Shown: positions 36,583 to 48,406, counted from the stretch's first letter. The stretch: 64,000 nucleotides of DNA from Lentinula raphanica (GCA_027919835.1 JANVFP010000015.1:434001-498000); one strand, 5' to 3'. Program-made: numbers and translations. Notes: generated by a model from the letters alone, not told the origin.

Positions 36583-37132
36583 TAGATTTATAGACGGCAA
36601 TGGCGAGAGGCCAATACTGATAGTCTCCCCATATTTCAATGCTCATCTAGTCCCATCCAGTGAGGATATATTCGATGTAGATTTTACAACAAGACAGCTG
36701 GCAACAAACACAAACACAGACGGCGCTCTATAGTCATGGTCCACCTCTGACTAGTCTCCCGTAGGTAGACTCATGCTAGACCGTAACTTGTAAGCTTTAA
36801 TTAACCAACCTCTGATCACCATTTCTTCTCCAAGTTCGCTCAAATCCGAGTCTGAATTCATATAAGTTGCTCATCGATGGTAATCTTAGTAGGTCGTTGA
36901 GGTGCTGGAGCTGAGTCCTAGATTTGAAAACGACTCGATTCATAAACCTGTAGGGTTCAATGTGCTCCGAGCGAGGTGAGGGTGGTACTAGGGTTTCCTC
37001 TGTAGCAAGCAGTCTCTATGTAGTAGATTTATAGACGACGATGGAGAGGGGCCAATACTAATAGCCTCTTGAGTCTATATTTCAATGCTCATCCAGTGAG
37101 TATTTATTCGATGTAGAAATTACAACAAGACA
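36432..37132. repeat. Direct duplication of the copy-1 gene tail and its 3' flank
   Basis: Copy A (36432-36696) and copy B (36858-37132) match over most of their length. Landmarks present in both are TTGCTCATCxATGGTAATC, GTAGCAAGCAGTCTCT, AGTAGATTTATAGAC, GGCCAATACT, TATTTCAATGCTCATC and TACAACAAGAC. Copy A contains the true last exon of the histidine-phosphatase gene. Copy B has drifted and its end overlaps the stop codon of the secreted-protein gene. Confidence 0.8.
36868..37040 (+). pseudogene. Decayed copy of the histidine-phosphatase tail exon
   Basis: This part of copy B aligns with the last intron end and final exon of the gene at 35407. It contains an acceptor-like ATCTTAG and GGTCGTTGAGGTGCTGGAGC, but indels and substitutions destroy the frame. 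No catalytic exons precede it, so it is an orphan exon, not a gene. Confidence 0.6.
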
Positions 37133-37996
37133 CCCCTTCTCTCAGCCTGATCTAGTAAATGTTTTCGTTGACCCAAACTCTCACTCAATCTCTTTGCGGC
37201 AGCCTCTTTCACCGCCTCGGGAACAAATTGAAACTGCAAGCATTGACGATGGTTTTCTACGGCACGATCCACCACATTCGAAGATAGCGGAGTAGCGGCA
37301 ATTGTTTCTGCATTAAACAATATGAAGAGGATGTCGGATTCGTGATCATGGAAGAACTGTGGATCTGCTTGAGGCTGAGACTGCCGCTCCTCCTTGATCT
37401 TCTGCAGCTTGGATTCAGCACTCTTAAGCTCCTCAAGGAATTTCGTCTGTGCATAGTTTGAAAGAGAGAAAAATACAATCAGAAAATGAAGAGATTGATT
37501 AAAGTGTAAGTTAATGCAGACCGTCTGCTGTGTTAGCGCCTGTGTCATCTGTGTCATCTGCTTATGGAACTCTGTTGCCAGCTGTCTTATCTCCTCTTGT
37601 TGGCTAACGGTGAGCTAACGAGTGATATTCATAAGTACCGACAATCAGAAATTTAGCACGAGGGAAACGAAAAAGGCGAGTATGTACTCACGTTGTCTTC
37701 AGTCAGTTCTGCTCCCTGCATGGATATGTTACATGAGAAGAGGAGCGCTCAAGGACTACGACACGTACTCCATGGCCAGTTCGAGGTACGAGATTGACAT
37801 GTTCGACTTCACGACGTTCGAGGACCGACAGTGATTTCTGGTCCAGAAGAGAAGAGCGATGGTGTGCGCCCTGAGCTCCAGTCGAGAGCGAACCGGAGTT
37901 CATCGGAGAGGGCGTAGGGGCAGCAAGAACGCCAGAGGAAATGGCCGCTCCAAAAAGCACAAGAGCGAGTGCTCGAGATGGGGTTGAACGAGTCAT
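37120..37996 (-). CDS. Small secreted coiled-coil protein, function unknown
   Basis: ATG at 37996 (MTRSTPSRALALVLFGAAIS) opens a good signal peptide cut near SSGVLAAP. A short Ser/Gly/His-rich region follows, then small exons GAELTEDN and LTVSQQEEIRQLATEFHKQM, TQMTQALTQQT. The last exon reads TKFLEELKSAESKLQKIKEE, FFHDHESDILFILFNAETIA and CLQFQFVPEAVKEAAAKRLS, ending RRGVLL with TAA at 37120. Splice signals fit every join (for instance GTGAGT after EDN). The middle is helical with heptads and the mature protein is about 180 residues. No family recognised. It lies between the two histidine-phosphatase paralogues, and its 3' end overlaps the duplicated block. Confidence 0.66.
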
Positions 37997-39340
37997 AGCG
38001 GCTACCGTAACGTAGTAGATTCGGGCGTTGAAAGTTTTCGAAGAAGTGTGCGTGGGTTGTAATTCTGCGAGGAGACCAGCTCTGGGGGGAATCACTTCAT
38101 ATCGTTGGGCTTTATGTATTTTGCGACGGGATGGTGTTGGGGTATTCCAAAAGATAACTGCCTAGTAGCTAAAGATGCTCGACACTGCTCTGGAAATTCG
38201 CTCGTTCATATTCTTGGCAGTAGTCCTTGAGCCTAGTCCAACTTGATCCGATATGCGTTAGTAAGTTACGATAGGATTGATATGACAACTATCGAGCACG
38301 AATTGAGCAGCCCTGCTGAATATCAGTGATCATATAAAACCTATAACATACCATACCTTCCTCGTTACCCGAGAGCCGATACCTGTGTTATGGAGTATCG
38401 GGTTTGCTGCTTCGAAGTTCGATTCGTGAGGGAGCGCTGAGCTCCTTGGTGAAGGAATGGGAACGTATGTATCAGACATTCGCCGTCTCAATCAAGCAAG
38501 ACACAAAACTGACCTTCCAACTCCTTCCAATTATTGAATTCTTCCGATTAGCCTTAACGACGCTTTTACCATGTGCAATATCGCAATCGCAATAGAGCCC
38601 TGTCGTTATCATCATGATGCCTTATGTCCTATGGAGACGCTTGTACACAGCTGTTTTGAAACACTTTCATTAGAGCTCATCAAAGGAGATCCAAGCCTAC
38701 AAGCCTCCTAAAGCCTCAGGCCATCGATCTCCATCGATTCGCCCCAGTTCGCCCGCTGCAAACGAACCAGGCTAAGAGAACTCACAATTGTATGGTTTCC
38801 GTCGTTCTTAACCTGCAGATTGGAGTATATACCCCTCAGTCTGCTCAGACGGCATGCCACGGATGGAATGGACCAGTCTAAACAGGCAGAATAAGTCAGT
38901 GTGGCACTTGTGAGTAACAGCAGAAAAAAATCACCAAACTATCCCTAATTTCTCCCTAGATGTACAGAAATCAAAAGTGAGGTTGATCACATCGTTTAAA
39001 AAACACGTAGAGCAGTCCTAGTCAAGGCGAGCATACTTCAAGAATGTAGACATTGAAACGATGAGAAATACAAACAAATACAAACACAGACCTCTATGGT
39101 CCACCAGGGTCCACCTCTGACAGCCTCTGACCACCTTTTCTTCGCTAGGTTCGCTTGCATCTGCCAGTGAAGTACATAGGTTAAGTAGTACTCATCTACT
39201 TCTCCGCGTTTGAACTTTTCACCTTGTGCACTGACTTCATCTTGCGATAAATTACTTGATTTCGCCGTTGGGCGGTCGGAATACCGCTTGATTCCGAACC
39301 TCCACTTTCCTTCTTTACTTCTTCACCAGCCACAAGATCT
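37997..39340. other. Long intergenic stretch with fragments of duplicated sequence
   Basis: No gene supported in about 1.3 kb. Bases 39073-39163 resemble 36706-36850: both hold ACAAACACAGAC, TATGGTCCACC or TCATGGTCCACC, CCACCTCTGAC and a later TTCGCT. This suggests one more piece of the local duplication. The last 200 bp are the promoter of the second histidine-phosphatase gene. Confidence 0.5.
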
Positions 39341-40331
39341 ATGATACAGACACTATACATCGCTCGACACGGTGAATATCCTGATTGAAGCCTTCAAGCT
39401 AGGCAATAGTTAACCTTGCTAGTGTATTCTCAACGTTCGCTGCTGCAGGCTTTCGTAGTAGCTGGGCTACTGGAAACCGGTGAGATGATGATCATTCCTT
39501 GGAATTTATCTGGACGCTTAAAGGTTACTCAAGGGCTGATCGCAACGATTCACTTTCCGAGCTTGGACTAGTCAGTTAGTTATCGAGCAGAGATCTGTGA
39601 ATTCGAAGTTGATAGTACGACATCTGTAGACTCAGGCTCAAGATCTCGCGACATATCTGGTATCTCTTGCAGAAGATAAACGACCCACAGCCATATTCTC
39701 TTCTCCATTCAGTGAGTATCTTGCATATACCGACTGAAAGTCAACTTATGGCAAGCTTAGAACGTTGTCTGCAAACTAGCCAGCCCACGTCCATCGCGCT
39801 TGGTGTTCCAATATATGTGGATCACTGTCAGTCCTCCCTGGCTCGTAAATCTCTTGTACACGAACTGATCCTTTGACCGTAGGGATTTCAGAGTGGTATT
39901 CCGATCTGACCGCCAGTAAAGGTGTCAAGCAACCCGAACCTCCAAGTGCGGATATCCTACGCGAAGATTTTCCAGAGGTAGACGCGAACGCTTGGTCCAG
40001 CCTCTGGTATCCTCCATCCACCGGGGAGAATGTCGATCAAATCACGGATAGAATGTCCAGATTCCTTTCGCGATTCATCCCGGAGGCGGAAACGATGCTG
40101 TCACCAGACAAACACCAGCGGATCTTGCTCGTCACTCATGCAGCACCGGTGATAGCCCTAATACGAAACCTGCTGCGTGAGACAGAGTCGACGATTAAGC
40201 CTGGTTGTTGCTCCATCAGTGAATTCAGGCGCGATCCGGATTCAGAATTGGAATGGCTCCCGAAACGCATTGGTGATTGTGCACATGTTAGTGGGGAAAT
40301 CAGAGAATGGGGATTCGAGGATTATTATTGA
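39341..40331 (+). CDS. Histidine-phosphatase (phosphoglycerate-mutase-like) protein, copy 2, without the tail exon
   Basis: ATG at 39341 (MIQTLYIARHG). Exons in order give FRSSWATGN, YSRADRNDSLSELGL, TQAQDLATYLVSLAEDKRPT, AIFSSPF, ERCLQTSQPTSIALGVPIYV, then GISEWYSDLT and RILLVTHAAPVIALIRNLLR with the second catalytic His. It ends REWGFEDYY with TGA at 40329. The exon layout equals that of the gene at 35407, so the two are paralogues, but this one stops where copy 1 continues with IADGK and a tail exon. SSPF-x-ERCLQT and RHG are intact, so the phosphatase fold should form. Substrate unknown. Confidence 0.82.
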
Positions 40332-40714
40332 GTGTCCAGCCTCGCTTGTTACCTTTGTTGCTCGGAAGTCTTAGTTTCCGAACGTGCCAATACTTCACTT
40401 CAACCATAATCGCAGGATAAACTCATTTCAGCATGTCGTATACCACAAGAGGCCCAATAGCATCCAATTACTTACTGTCAATTGCGCGCCCAGTGGTCAC
40501 AAGCGTTCCCTGTAGCGTCCATGTGGCTCGACTTTTGTTCAAGATGTAGCGCAGTGCAATGTCACGGGTCAAGAGCTGGGCCATTGACATGCAGGGAGAG
40601 TAGCAGAAGAGACCCAAAAAACCGCTGAAATATGACGGGAGAATGTACAAGATTGAGCTTGATTTACTTCATCTAGGTACTACTTTCGCACTGACACTCC
40701 ACTCTACCTTATGC
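40332..40714. other. Intergenic between convergent genes
   Basis: 3' flanks of histidine-phosphatase copy 2 (+) and the MEMO1-like gene (-). No gene is seen. Confidence 0.5.
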
Positions 40715-42122
40715 TCAGAACTTAATCCAAGCGCTCGCATAACTGACGCTAGAGTCTCTAACAGTCCTGCAAGCACTACTCTGCTCGTATCGAACCCACT
40801 TGATAGTAGGTTGCATCCCCTGAGTTTCCTCCAGCGTAGCCAAAGCCCCGAGAAGTACACCGATGGGATGCCGACCGCATATCGTGTTCTTCGTCCTTGT
40901 CAGATACCTAGCAAATTCGGTGTGCACCTTGGATGCAGAGGAAGATGGAAGAGTGAGGATATCCATCGCTTCATGATCCAGTCGACTGATTGATTCATGT
41001 ATCGGATGTGAGTCTGAAGGTGCGATAGAGCGAGATAGGTTGATCCCTGGTTGATTATCGGGCTTGGGCTCTTTGTAGTAATAGGTATATGAGAATCGCA
41101 ACCCCCTGTGAAGCTTATATGAGTGCCAAGTTGATGTATGTTGCTCCAGAGTCTTACCAGTGGCAGAAGTCGCTAGATACGACGCAGAACGTATCTTCTC
41201 TGGCCAAGTAAGGCGCTAAGAGCTGCCCGTAAGTCATTTCTGACTGCGTTGAGATTGCGCCGACCATGATCGGAACGATGGAGATGTCCATTCTTGACTC
41301 CCCGTCAATTTATTAGCACGAACTCGACGTGTGGAGATAGGAAGTAGACGGCTTACCCTTGGAAAATCGTTCGGACATAGGGTAGATGCATTTCCAGGCT
41401 ATGCTCTGCCTCGTCAGCATCTATATCGAGACTGTCGAACTTGCCTGTATCCCGGAGCTCGCTGATAGCTGGATGGATTGGAATCCGGTTGGGACTAGGA
41501 TAAGTACAATGATAACGGTGCCCAACGTACTTTCGAGGTCGAGTGGAAGATTCCCGACAGGGGTTGCAAACTCTTTGCAATTTGACAGAGCACAACTGTC
41601 TAGGTAAAGATGATGGGAGGGTCCAAGAATGAAAACACGTTTGCTGGAAGAGACCCATGAGTAAGAGATGAGCGAGATGACAATCGGAAGAACGTACATC
41701 CCAGTGGTATCTATACTCTTATATGCCCACGCAGCGGCAGGTCCAGAATACGAATAGCCAGCATGTCTGGAGTGCAGGAAGGTTGTTCGTTGTGTAACTT
41801 CGCAAACCGCTAGCAGATTACTAAGAGACATACGGTGCGATGACTGCTTTACATCCTGCGATGGGATAGGGTGGGTCGGTTCCCTGAACATTCTCCAGCC
41901 ATCCAGAGAGCTCAGATGCCAGTTCGTCGCCTGGAAATGTATCGTGAGCACTGAGCACTACTAGAGTGTCAAGCTAATCGATCGTGTACCATCGTCCGTG
42001 TACCAACTGCCTGCATGAGACGCTGATCTTACATCGTGCGTTCTGGAAAAGACAGAAGATGGTCAATGTTAGCAACGGGACTTGTATTGAAGGGATGATC
42101 CTTGCTTTTCCGAACGAAACAT
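40715..42122 (-). CDS. MEMO1-family protein
   Basis: Family landmarks appear in order on the minus strand across seven or more exons: SASHAGSWYTDD, GDELASELSGWLENVQ, KAVIAPHAGYSYSGPAAAWA, RVFILGPSHHLYLDSCALSN, ATPVGNLPLDLE, EHSLEMHLPY, SSDFCHWGLRFSYTYY, CGRHPIGVLLGAL and the end SYASAWIKF with TGA at 40715. The four metal/active-site positions known from human MEMO1 (three His and one Cys) sit in APHAG, GPSHH, FCHWG and CGRHP, and all are present. MEMO1 has a dioxygenase-like fold, binds copper and is linked to redox and cytoskeletal signalling. The start is uncertain: I chose ATG 42122 with an intron before THDVRSASHAG; the core begins near 42040. Confidence 0.88.
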
Positions 42123-42344
42123 GGTGTATTTGACTGTACTTGAGAGAAAGTGTTCAAGTTTGGATCGAAGCGCCATCAATTGAATTGATATGAACATCGT
42201 GTCTTTGACAGCTCAAGCTCAAATTCTATATTTCATGTTTGGGAGATAGAACTTGAGGAAATAGGCATGGTGTATGTTCATGGCTGCATGACGATAGGAT
42301 ATACATGGGGAATGATTGAATTGGTAAAAGCATATACCAGTACT

Positions 42345-42898
42345 CTACTCCTCTGATCGCAGACGAGCTGCAGAATTTGTCACCTTTACACCAAGCACTT
42401 TGGCACTAGATGTCAAATTGAAGTCAGTTTGAGATAAGACAGCGCCAGACAGATCAACGCACCGTTCCAATATCGTCGTACGGTTGCGGCTGCTGACGTT
42501 GTGGGCGATTTCAGCAGCGTAGCTTTTGTTGTGCATCAGAAGAAGCTCGAGTTCCCTCACGTTGCTGATCAGGAATTTCTTCAGACCGTTAGGGAGGAGA
42601 TGTCTTGTCTTCTGGTTGCTACCATAACCGATCTAACGGAAGTAGCTCGTAAAATTTCCAGGACTGACATAGAATATACAACGTACCTTTGGCATGGGGG
42701 TTTGTCCCTTGAAGCGACGTCTGACCCTGTTATCAATACCCTTGGGTTTTCTCCATGCCTCCTTCACACTGTGGTAACGGTCGGACTGGTGGCGCCTGAT
42801 GAGGAGAGATAATAAGAAATCAGGCGGTGTTTCTCGATATAGGGTACAGACTTGAAATGTTTGGTCCGTTTCTTGACGATGGGGATCTTGACGGCCAT
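42345..42898 (-). CDS. RPL32: 60S ribosomal protein L32 (eL32)
   Basis: ATG at 42898 ([16 protein letters not shown]). Introns join [36 protein letters not shown], then [54 protein letters not shown] and [22 protein letters not shown] at 42345. All blocks of eL32 are present at the usual length of about 130 residues. eL32 belongs to the large cytosolic subunit near the exit-tunnel side. A leader intron is likely just upstream of the ATG. Codons are strongly biased to C-ending forms, as in highly expressed genes. Confidence 0.96.
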
Positions 42899-42904
42899 TG
42901 TTGT

Positions 42905-43099
42905 CTACAGAAAGACGAAAGGTGTAAGAAGCGAATCCGAATTCAAGAAAACACAAGTCCAAATCGTCATCCGATCCCTTCAACCCAATCCAGCCCGTTT
43001 CCCAGCAAAATCGTACAGACTTCACGCTCGCAGGCGTGAATCATATCCGTAGCTGCTCTAGGAGCGAGACGATGCAGCATTCTGGGGGGTTGTACTCAC
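42905..43099 (-). other. Probable 5'-leader intron of eL32
   Basis: On the minus strand GTGAGT at 43099 and a pyrimidine-rich CTTTCTGTAG ending at 42905 bracket 195 bp. The acceptor is followed by ACAACA and then the ATG. This is the same layout as at TEF1. Confidence 0.55.
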
Positions 43100-43999
43100 C
43101 GGTTGGCTGGCGTTTTACTGGTGCGGACGTTGACCAGAAAGTTTCTGGAGGATATGTAGCTTAGTCAGAACGGCGAAGGCCGAATCTCGGCAGAGATAGC
43201 TCCGTGTGCGTCCGGACGCAGCCGGCGGCTTACCATCAAAATCTGGGGAACGGCGCCCTGACAGCGCCCATCTCAGGCTGAATTCACTGTGCTTTTTTTG
43301 ACCTGTGTGTTCGTACTTCTTTTTTGTTTGCATCCATCGGCGATGCAAAGTACCAAATTGCTGTAGAAGAACAACTGGGAAGTAGTATAGCAACACCATG
43401 CTCAGAGGGTATCTAGAAATCAGGATACAGTAGCGTCGATCCCTAGCAAATTTCCTACGCCTCGAGGCATACCGCCGCACCTGCACAAAGGATGTGCCTC
43501 TTGAATTCCCGCTACCCTTTAGGGTAAGGGTTTTATACCCCACTAATTTTTGCATTTCAGTGGTTGTAGCGTTTTTTTGTTTTCGGCCCGGTTTTTGGCG
43601 GTCCGTTTTCTCCGTGTGGCCTTTGAAAGTCCTGTTTTTCCCGCTGCTTCCAAGTTTCATTAAAGCCATCTAGCACCTCTAAGCTAGTGTATAGATCCAG
43701 TACCATGTATTCTTGTTAGAGAGATGGGGGTGGGGGGTGGGGCTACAGAACATGTACTTATATTTTGGGGTAGCGGGCTATGCCGCTTGTCGGCGCTACA
43801 CCGATTATTTTGTACTGCTTGTTTAGAGAGTACCATCTTGAACCGTCTTCTTGTCCTTCGGCCGTCGGCTCAATCCAGAGGCTATGGCCTTTGGCACACG
43901 TGCTATAACAATTTCTGCGAACATTCTTTCAACTTTCTCATCTCTGCTTGATTCTCCACATACACAATATCTCTCTGCGAGCTAGAGAGAAAAAGTTCC
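43100..43999. other. Intergenic with an uncharacterised frame
   Basis: Holds the promoters of eL32 (-) and the kinase (+). A minus-strand frame of 184 codons (43669-43115) is open but Lys/Arg-rich and has no domain, so I do not call it a gene. A telobox-like TTAGGGTAAGGGTTTTATA begins at 43519. Confidence 0.45.
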
Positions 44000-45890
44000 A
44001 TGCTATCTACTCCTCAACTAGACTTGGCCTTTGACAACGACGACTGGACGACACCACAAATAGCTCCTCGATTATATCGGTCCACCAGCAGCGGTAGTAG
44101 TGTTTCCAGCTGGGGAGTGACATCCATCGGCCGAGGCTTTGAATGGGATCATGACGATGAACAAAATTCCACCATAAAAACTGCGCCACCCCCAAGAGCT
44201 GAGAAGAACGACTATCGATTGGCCTTTGAGCTGAACAGCGATGACGAGGAAAAACCTCGGAAGCTTTCTCCAAGTTCTTCCACCACAAATCGCCCTGTAA
44301 CAAACGTGACTCCGATAACGACTACCCCTACTCTCTTATCAGCCGGATTGTCTTCAGAGCCTTTTTTCATGTCTCCAACACATTCCAGGTCTACTTCGCC
44401 CATAATACACAGCCCTGCTCCTTCTTCTGCACCATCATCATCTTCACCTAGACCAACTCCTTCACGAACTCCTTCCACTCCACGGCCCAGACGGCGGTCG
44501 TCTCAGCAGCGGGTCTCTTTAGTCGCAGGTCGCGTCATGATTGCTCCACGAGAAACGCCTACACAACCCTCTCTTGAACCTCACTATTTAAACGGCCTCC
44601 AGCGTGCAAACAGCAACAGCAGTTTTCTCAGCGCCGCGTCTAGCACGCGAGCACCTTCACCAACTGCCCAAGAATCCTTTCTCGGTAATCGCAAGATATC
44701 TGAGTTCGAGATCGAGGGCGAAATTGGTCGCGGAGCATATGGGCTGGTCAAACGAGGGAGAGAGAAACTCGAAGATGGAACGTTGGGGGTGAGTTATATA
44801 TCTGTTGAGGCCTAATGGCTGCTCTTTCGGTACCTGTATTGAACCACACCGCAGCCACCACTCGTTATCAAACAGATCATTAAATCTCGTATACTGGCCG
44901 ACTGCTGGAAAAAGCACCCTAAATATGGCACGATTCCAATAGAGATCTATGTTATGTCCGCAATCTCCAATACCTCGTATGTTTTGCCCGCGCGTAGACC
45001 CTGGGATCCATTACGATCTTCCGCTTCTCCTGGTTCGGGAGATAACGACTGGTTAGAAGGAAAGGTGGTCAAAGGACACCCCAATATTTGCCCTCTTCTC
45101 GATTTCTTCGAGGATAATCATTACTATTATCTCGTTCTCCCTTCTACTACCCCGGAGCCCACACCCGGTGACCAAGGCTCGCCCTCAGACCTGTTCGATC
45201 TCGTAGAAAGCTTCCCGCAAGGACTTCCACCAAACTGCATTAGAACATACCTCGGACAGATAGCCGATGCATTATGTTTCTTGCACTCGCATGGCATTGG
45301 TATGTTCTTCCGTTTCGCCGTCTTTCCTCACAACCATAACACAAACTCTTATCGTGCAGTTCATCGTGATATCAAGGACGAAAATGTCGTCCTGGGACCT
45401 CACGGAAGGTGTATCTTGATTGACTTTGGAAGCTCAGGGTTAATTAAAAAGAATGGCTGGGATTCATTCAGTGGAACGTATGTATGCGCTTTGCCAATGA
45501 AGAAATCTCTCTCAAAGATAACCTAGCCTCGATTATGCTGGTCCCGAAATCCTGCGAGGCGAGCGATACCACGGAAAAGAGCAGGATGTTTGGGCATTTG
45601 GGGTTGTTGCCTATGTCCTGCTCGTTGGTGAATGCCCGTTCATGACGGCAGAAGAAGCTCAAGACGGCTTGGATTCGCCCTTTGCTAACGCATCTATTGC
45701 TCTGGATGAACGTTGTGCAGAAGGCAAGGAACTAGAAGGAGAAGAGGGCGATGGAGGTGGGGCACTTGGCGATGCAGCAGCTCTAGTGCGAGCCTGTCTC
45801 CGAGTAGATGTGTCTGCACGTCCTACGTTTGAGAAGATCCTTCAATCCCGGTTCTTGTCTGGAAACGGTGGCTGGACAAAGCACACATAA
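44000..45890 (+). CDS. Serine/threonine protein kinase of the PAS-kinase (PSK/PASK) group
   Basis: ATG at 44000. Residues 1-235 are disordered and Ser/Pro-rich. The kinase begins EFEIEGEIGRGAYGLVKRG (glycine loop near 243-248), with the Lys in LVIKQIIKSRIL after an intron. The catalytic loop is HRDIKDENVVLG, the metal loop is LIDFGSSGLIKK, and the activation segment is WDSFSGTLDYAGPEILRGER. QDVWAFGVVAYVLLVGECPF follows, and it ends NGGWTKHT, TAA at 45888. D-I-K-D-E-N and GT-x-DYAGPE are typical of yeast Psk1/Psk2 and animal PASK, which link nutrient state to glycogen and translation control. No PAS domain is recognisable in the visible N terminus. A Ser/Pro/Gly-rich insertion lies in the N lobe. 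All catalytic residues are intact. Confidence 0.9.
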
Positions 45891-46634
45891 TCCGACGGTA
45901 CATCTGGAGTTGCAAACGAGGGGCCTCTCTGACATCTGTACAGTATACGCTAATGGCCGTGGATCACTTGCAAGTCTGATTGACCGAACGTTGTGACTTC
46001 GATGAGTCGGATACCCCTTTCATCTATCTTCATACCTTCACCGGTCATCTGTAGCCAACAACCAGCGAATTCGTATGTACAACTGTAGCGCAAAGGAATG
46101 TAACTTGAATGGATTGATAGTAGTCAGTGAAGCCGGTGGCGGTGTCTTTCGGGCCGTTTGGTCGGCGCCGGTGCTGAGTAATCCAAACAAACCCCAAACC
46201 CTGGTGATGAAAATTTTATCGATCAGATACGCACGCGGTATAAAAGCAAATATTTTCATCGCCTAGTCGTTTTTCTTCCATCTTCTCCCTCTACCACCAC
46301 CTACCCATCATCTCCCCACTTAAAAAGTAAGTTTCCCGACTCATTCTTCGTTTTAAATCGCTTCAATCAGTTTGGCTATCATTATCATCATCGCCATCGA
46401 GTGGTTCGGTTGCTGCGCCTTTTTTTTCTTTTCACATCCTCTTTTTTCATGCATAAACATTCATCTTACCATCCCATCTGGATTTTTGACTTACGTCTTT
46501 TTTCATCGACGCAGAAACTAATCAGTGAGTATCATCGGATCGATCATTTCAACGTCTTCATCGTCGTCTATCGGCTTTCCATCGCTGTCGTCTCCGTGAT
46601 TCCACAGTTGGTTGACCTTCATCTCTGCTAGACA
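45891..46634 (+). promoter_or_regulatory. TEF1 promoter and leader with TATA box and probable leader introns
   Basis: TATAAAAG at 46239-46246 is a good TATA box. A pyrimidine-rich start region and then GTAAGT (46327) follow, with an acceptor near 46515. A second GTGAGT (46524) pairs with GCTAG directly before ACA-ATG at 46635. Leader introns of this sort are common in eEF1A genes. Confidence 0.6.
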
Positions 46635-48406
46635 ATGGGTAAAGAGAAATCGCACGTTAACGTCGTCGGTGTGTACATCTCCTGTTATGTCTATCTCGAG
46701 AAAAATACTCAAAATTCTTTCTAGTCATTGGCCACGTCGATTCCGGTAAATCCACTACCACCGGACATTTAATCTACAAATGTGGTGGTATCGATAAGCG
46801 TACCATCGAAAAGTTTGAGAAGGAAGCTGCTGAACTCGGCAAGGGTTCGTTCAAGTATGGTACGTGGCATTTCCGCAAGATCTGCCTCGATCGGAACTGA
46901 ATTTTTTTTACAGCCTGGGTTTTGGACAAGCTAAAGGCTGAACGTGAGCGTGGTATTACCATCGATATCGCTCTATGGAAGTTCGAAACTCCCAAATACA
47001 TGGTTACTGTACGCACCAAGTTCATTTATCCTATCCTTTCCGTCGACTAAAGCCTGTGAAAAAGGTCATTGATGCCCCCGGCCACCGTGATTTCATCAAA
47101 AACATGATCACAGGTACCTCCCAGGCTGATTGCGCCATCCTCATCATTGCCGGTGGTACTGGTGAGTTCGAGGCTGGTATCTCCAAGGATGGCCAGACTC
47201 GTGAACACGCTCTCCTCGCGTTCACCCTTGGTGTGCGTCAGCTCATCGTTGCCGTCAACAAGATGGACACCACCAAGGTATGCATCTTCCATTGAATTGG
47301 CTACAAATTTTACACAGCTCATCATATATGTATAGTGGAGCGAGGACCGATTCAACGAAATCATCAAGGAAACCTCCACCTTCATCAAGAAGGTCGGTTA
47401 CAACCCCAAGGCTGTTGCCTTCGTGCCTATCTCTGGATGGCACGGTGACAACATGTTGGAGGAGTCCGTCAACATGCCATGGTACAAGGGTTGGACCAAG
47501 GAGACCAAGGCTGGTGTTGTCAAGGGAAAGACACTTCTTGATGCTATCGATGCTATCGAGCCCCCTGTCCGACCTGTTGACAAGCCTCTCCGTCTGCCTC
47601 TCCAGGATGTCTACAAAATCGGTGGTATCGGTACAGTGCCCGTTGGTCGTGTTGAGACTGGTATCATTAAGGCTGGAATGGTCGTCACTTTCGCTCCTTC
47701 AAACGTGACCACTGAAGTCAAGTCCGTCGAAATGCACCACGAACAACTCGAGCAGGGTAACCCTGGTGACAACGTCGGTTTCAACGTCAAGTAAGTAAAT
47801 TTCACATATCGTCAATCATACTCTGATGGTTTTTGCAGGAACGTCTCGGTCAAGGATATTCGTCGTGGAAACGTTGCTTCTGACTCCAAGAACGACCCTG
47901 CCAAGGAGGCCGCTTCTTTCAACGCTCAGGTCATCGTCCTCAACCACCCCGGTCAAATTGGCGCTGGTTACGCACCCGTCCTCGATTGCCACACTGCCCA
48001 CATCGCATGCAAATTCTCCGAGCTCATTGAGAAGATTGACCGACGAACTGGTAAATCACTCGAAAACAACCCCAAATTCGTCAAGTCGGGTGATGCATGC
48101 ATTGTCAAGCTTATTCCTTCCAAGCCTATGGTTAGTTTCATTCCCTCTGTGCAATATTTCGCTCATGCTGATTGTGCGACGTCGTAGTGTGTTGAGTCTT
48201 ACAACGAATACCCACCTCTTGGTCGTTTCGCCGTTCGTGACATGAGACAGACCGTTGCTGTTGGTATTATCAAGTCTGTTGAGAAGACCGACAAGTCTGG
48301 TGGAAAAGGTATTATAGTCGCGCTATCTGGTATAATATGTCATTGCTCACCGCCTTCATCGTTTCTAGTGACGAAGTCTGCCGAGAAGGCCGCCAAGAAG
48401 AAGTAA
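46635..48406 (+). CDS. TEF1: Translation elongation factor eEF1A
   Basis: ATG at 46635 ([20 protein letters not shown]). G1 is GHVDSGKS, switch I region [21 protein letters not shown]3 [21 protein letters not shown]4 NKMD, and G5 in VPISGW. Domains II and III follow ([60 protein letters not shown]) and the Lys-rich end [16 protein letters not shown] at 48404. Six or more introns, several near the start. eEF1A brings aminoacyl-tRNA to the ribosome. Full length of about 460 residues and no missing motif. Confidence 0.99.

Noticed and set aside
38404..38595. 63-codon plus-strand frame in the gap before copy 2
   Set aside because: No motif, no splice context, surrounded by non-coding sequence.
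43115..43669. 184-codon minus-strand frame upstream of eL32
   Set aside because: Lys/Arg-rich without domain or splice support, and it lies in the eL32 promoter region.
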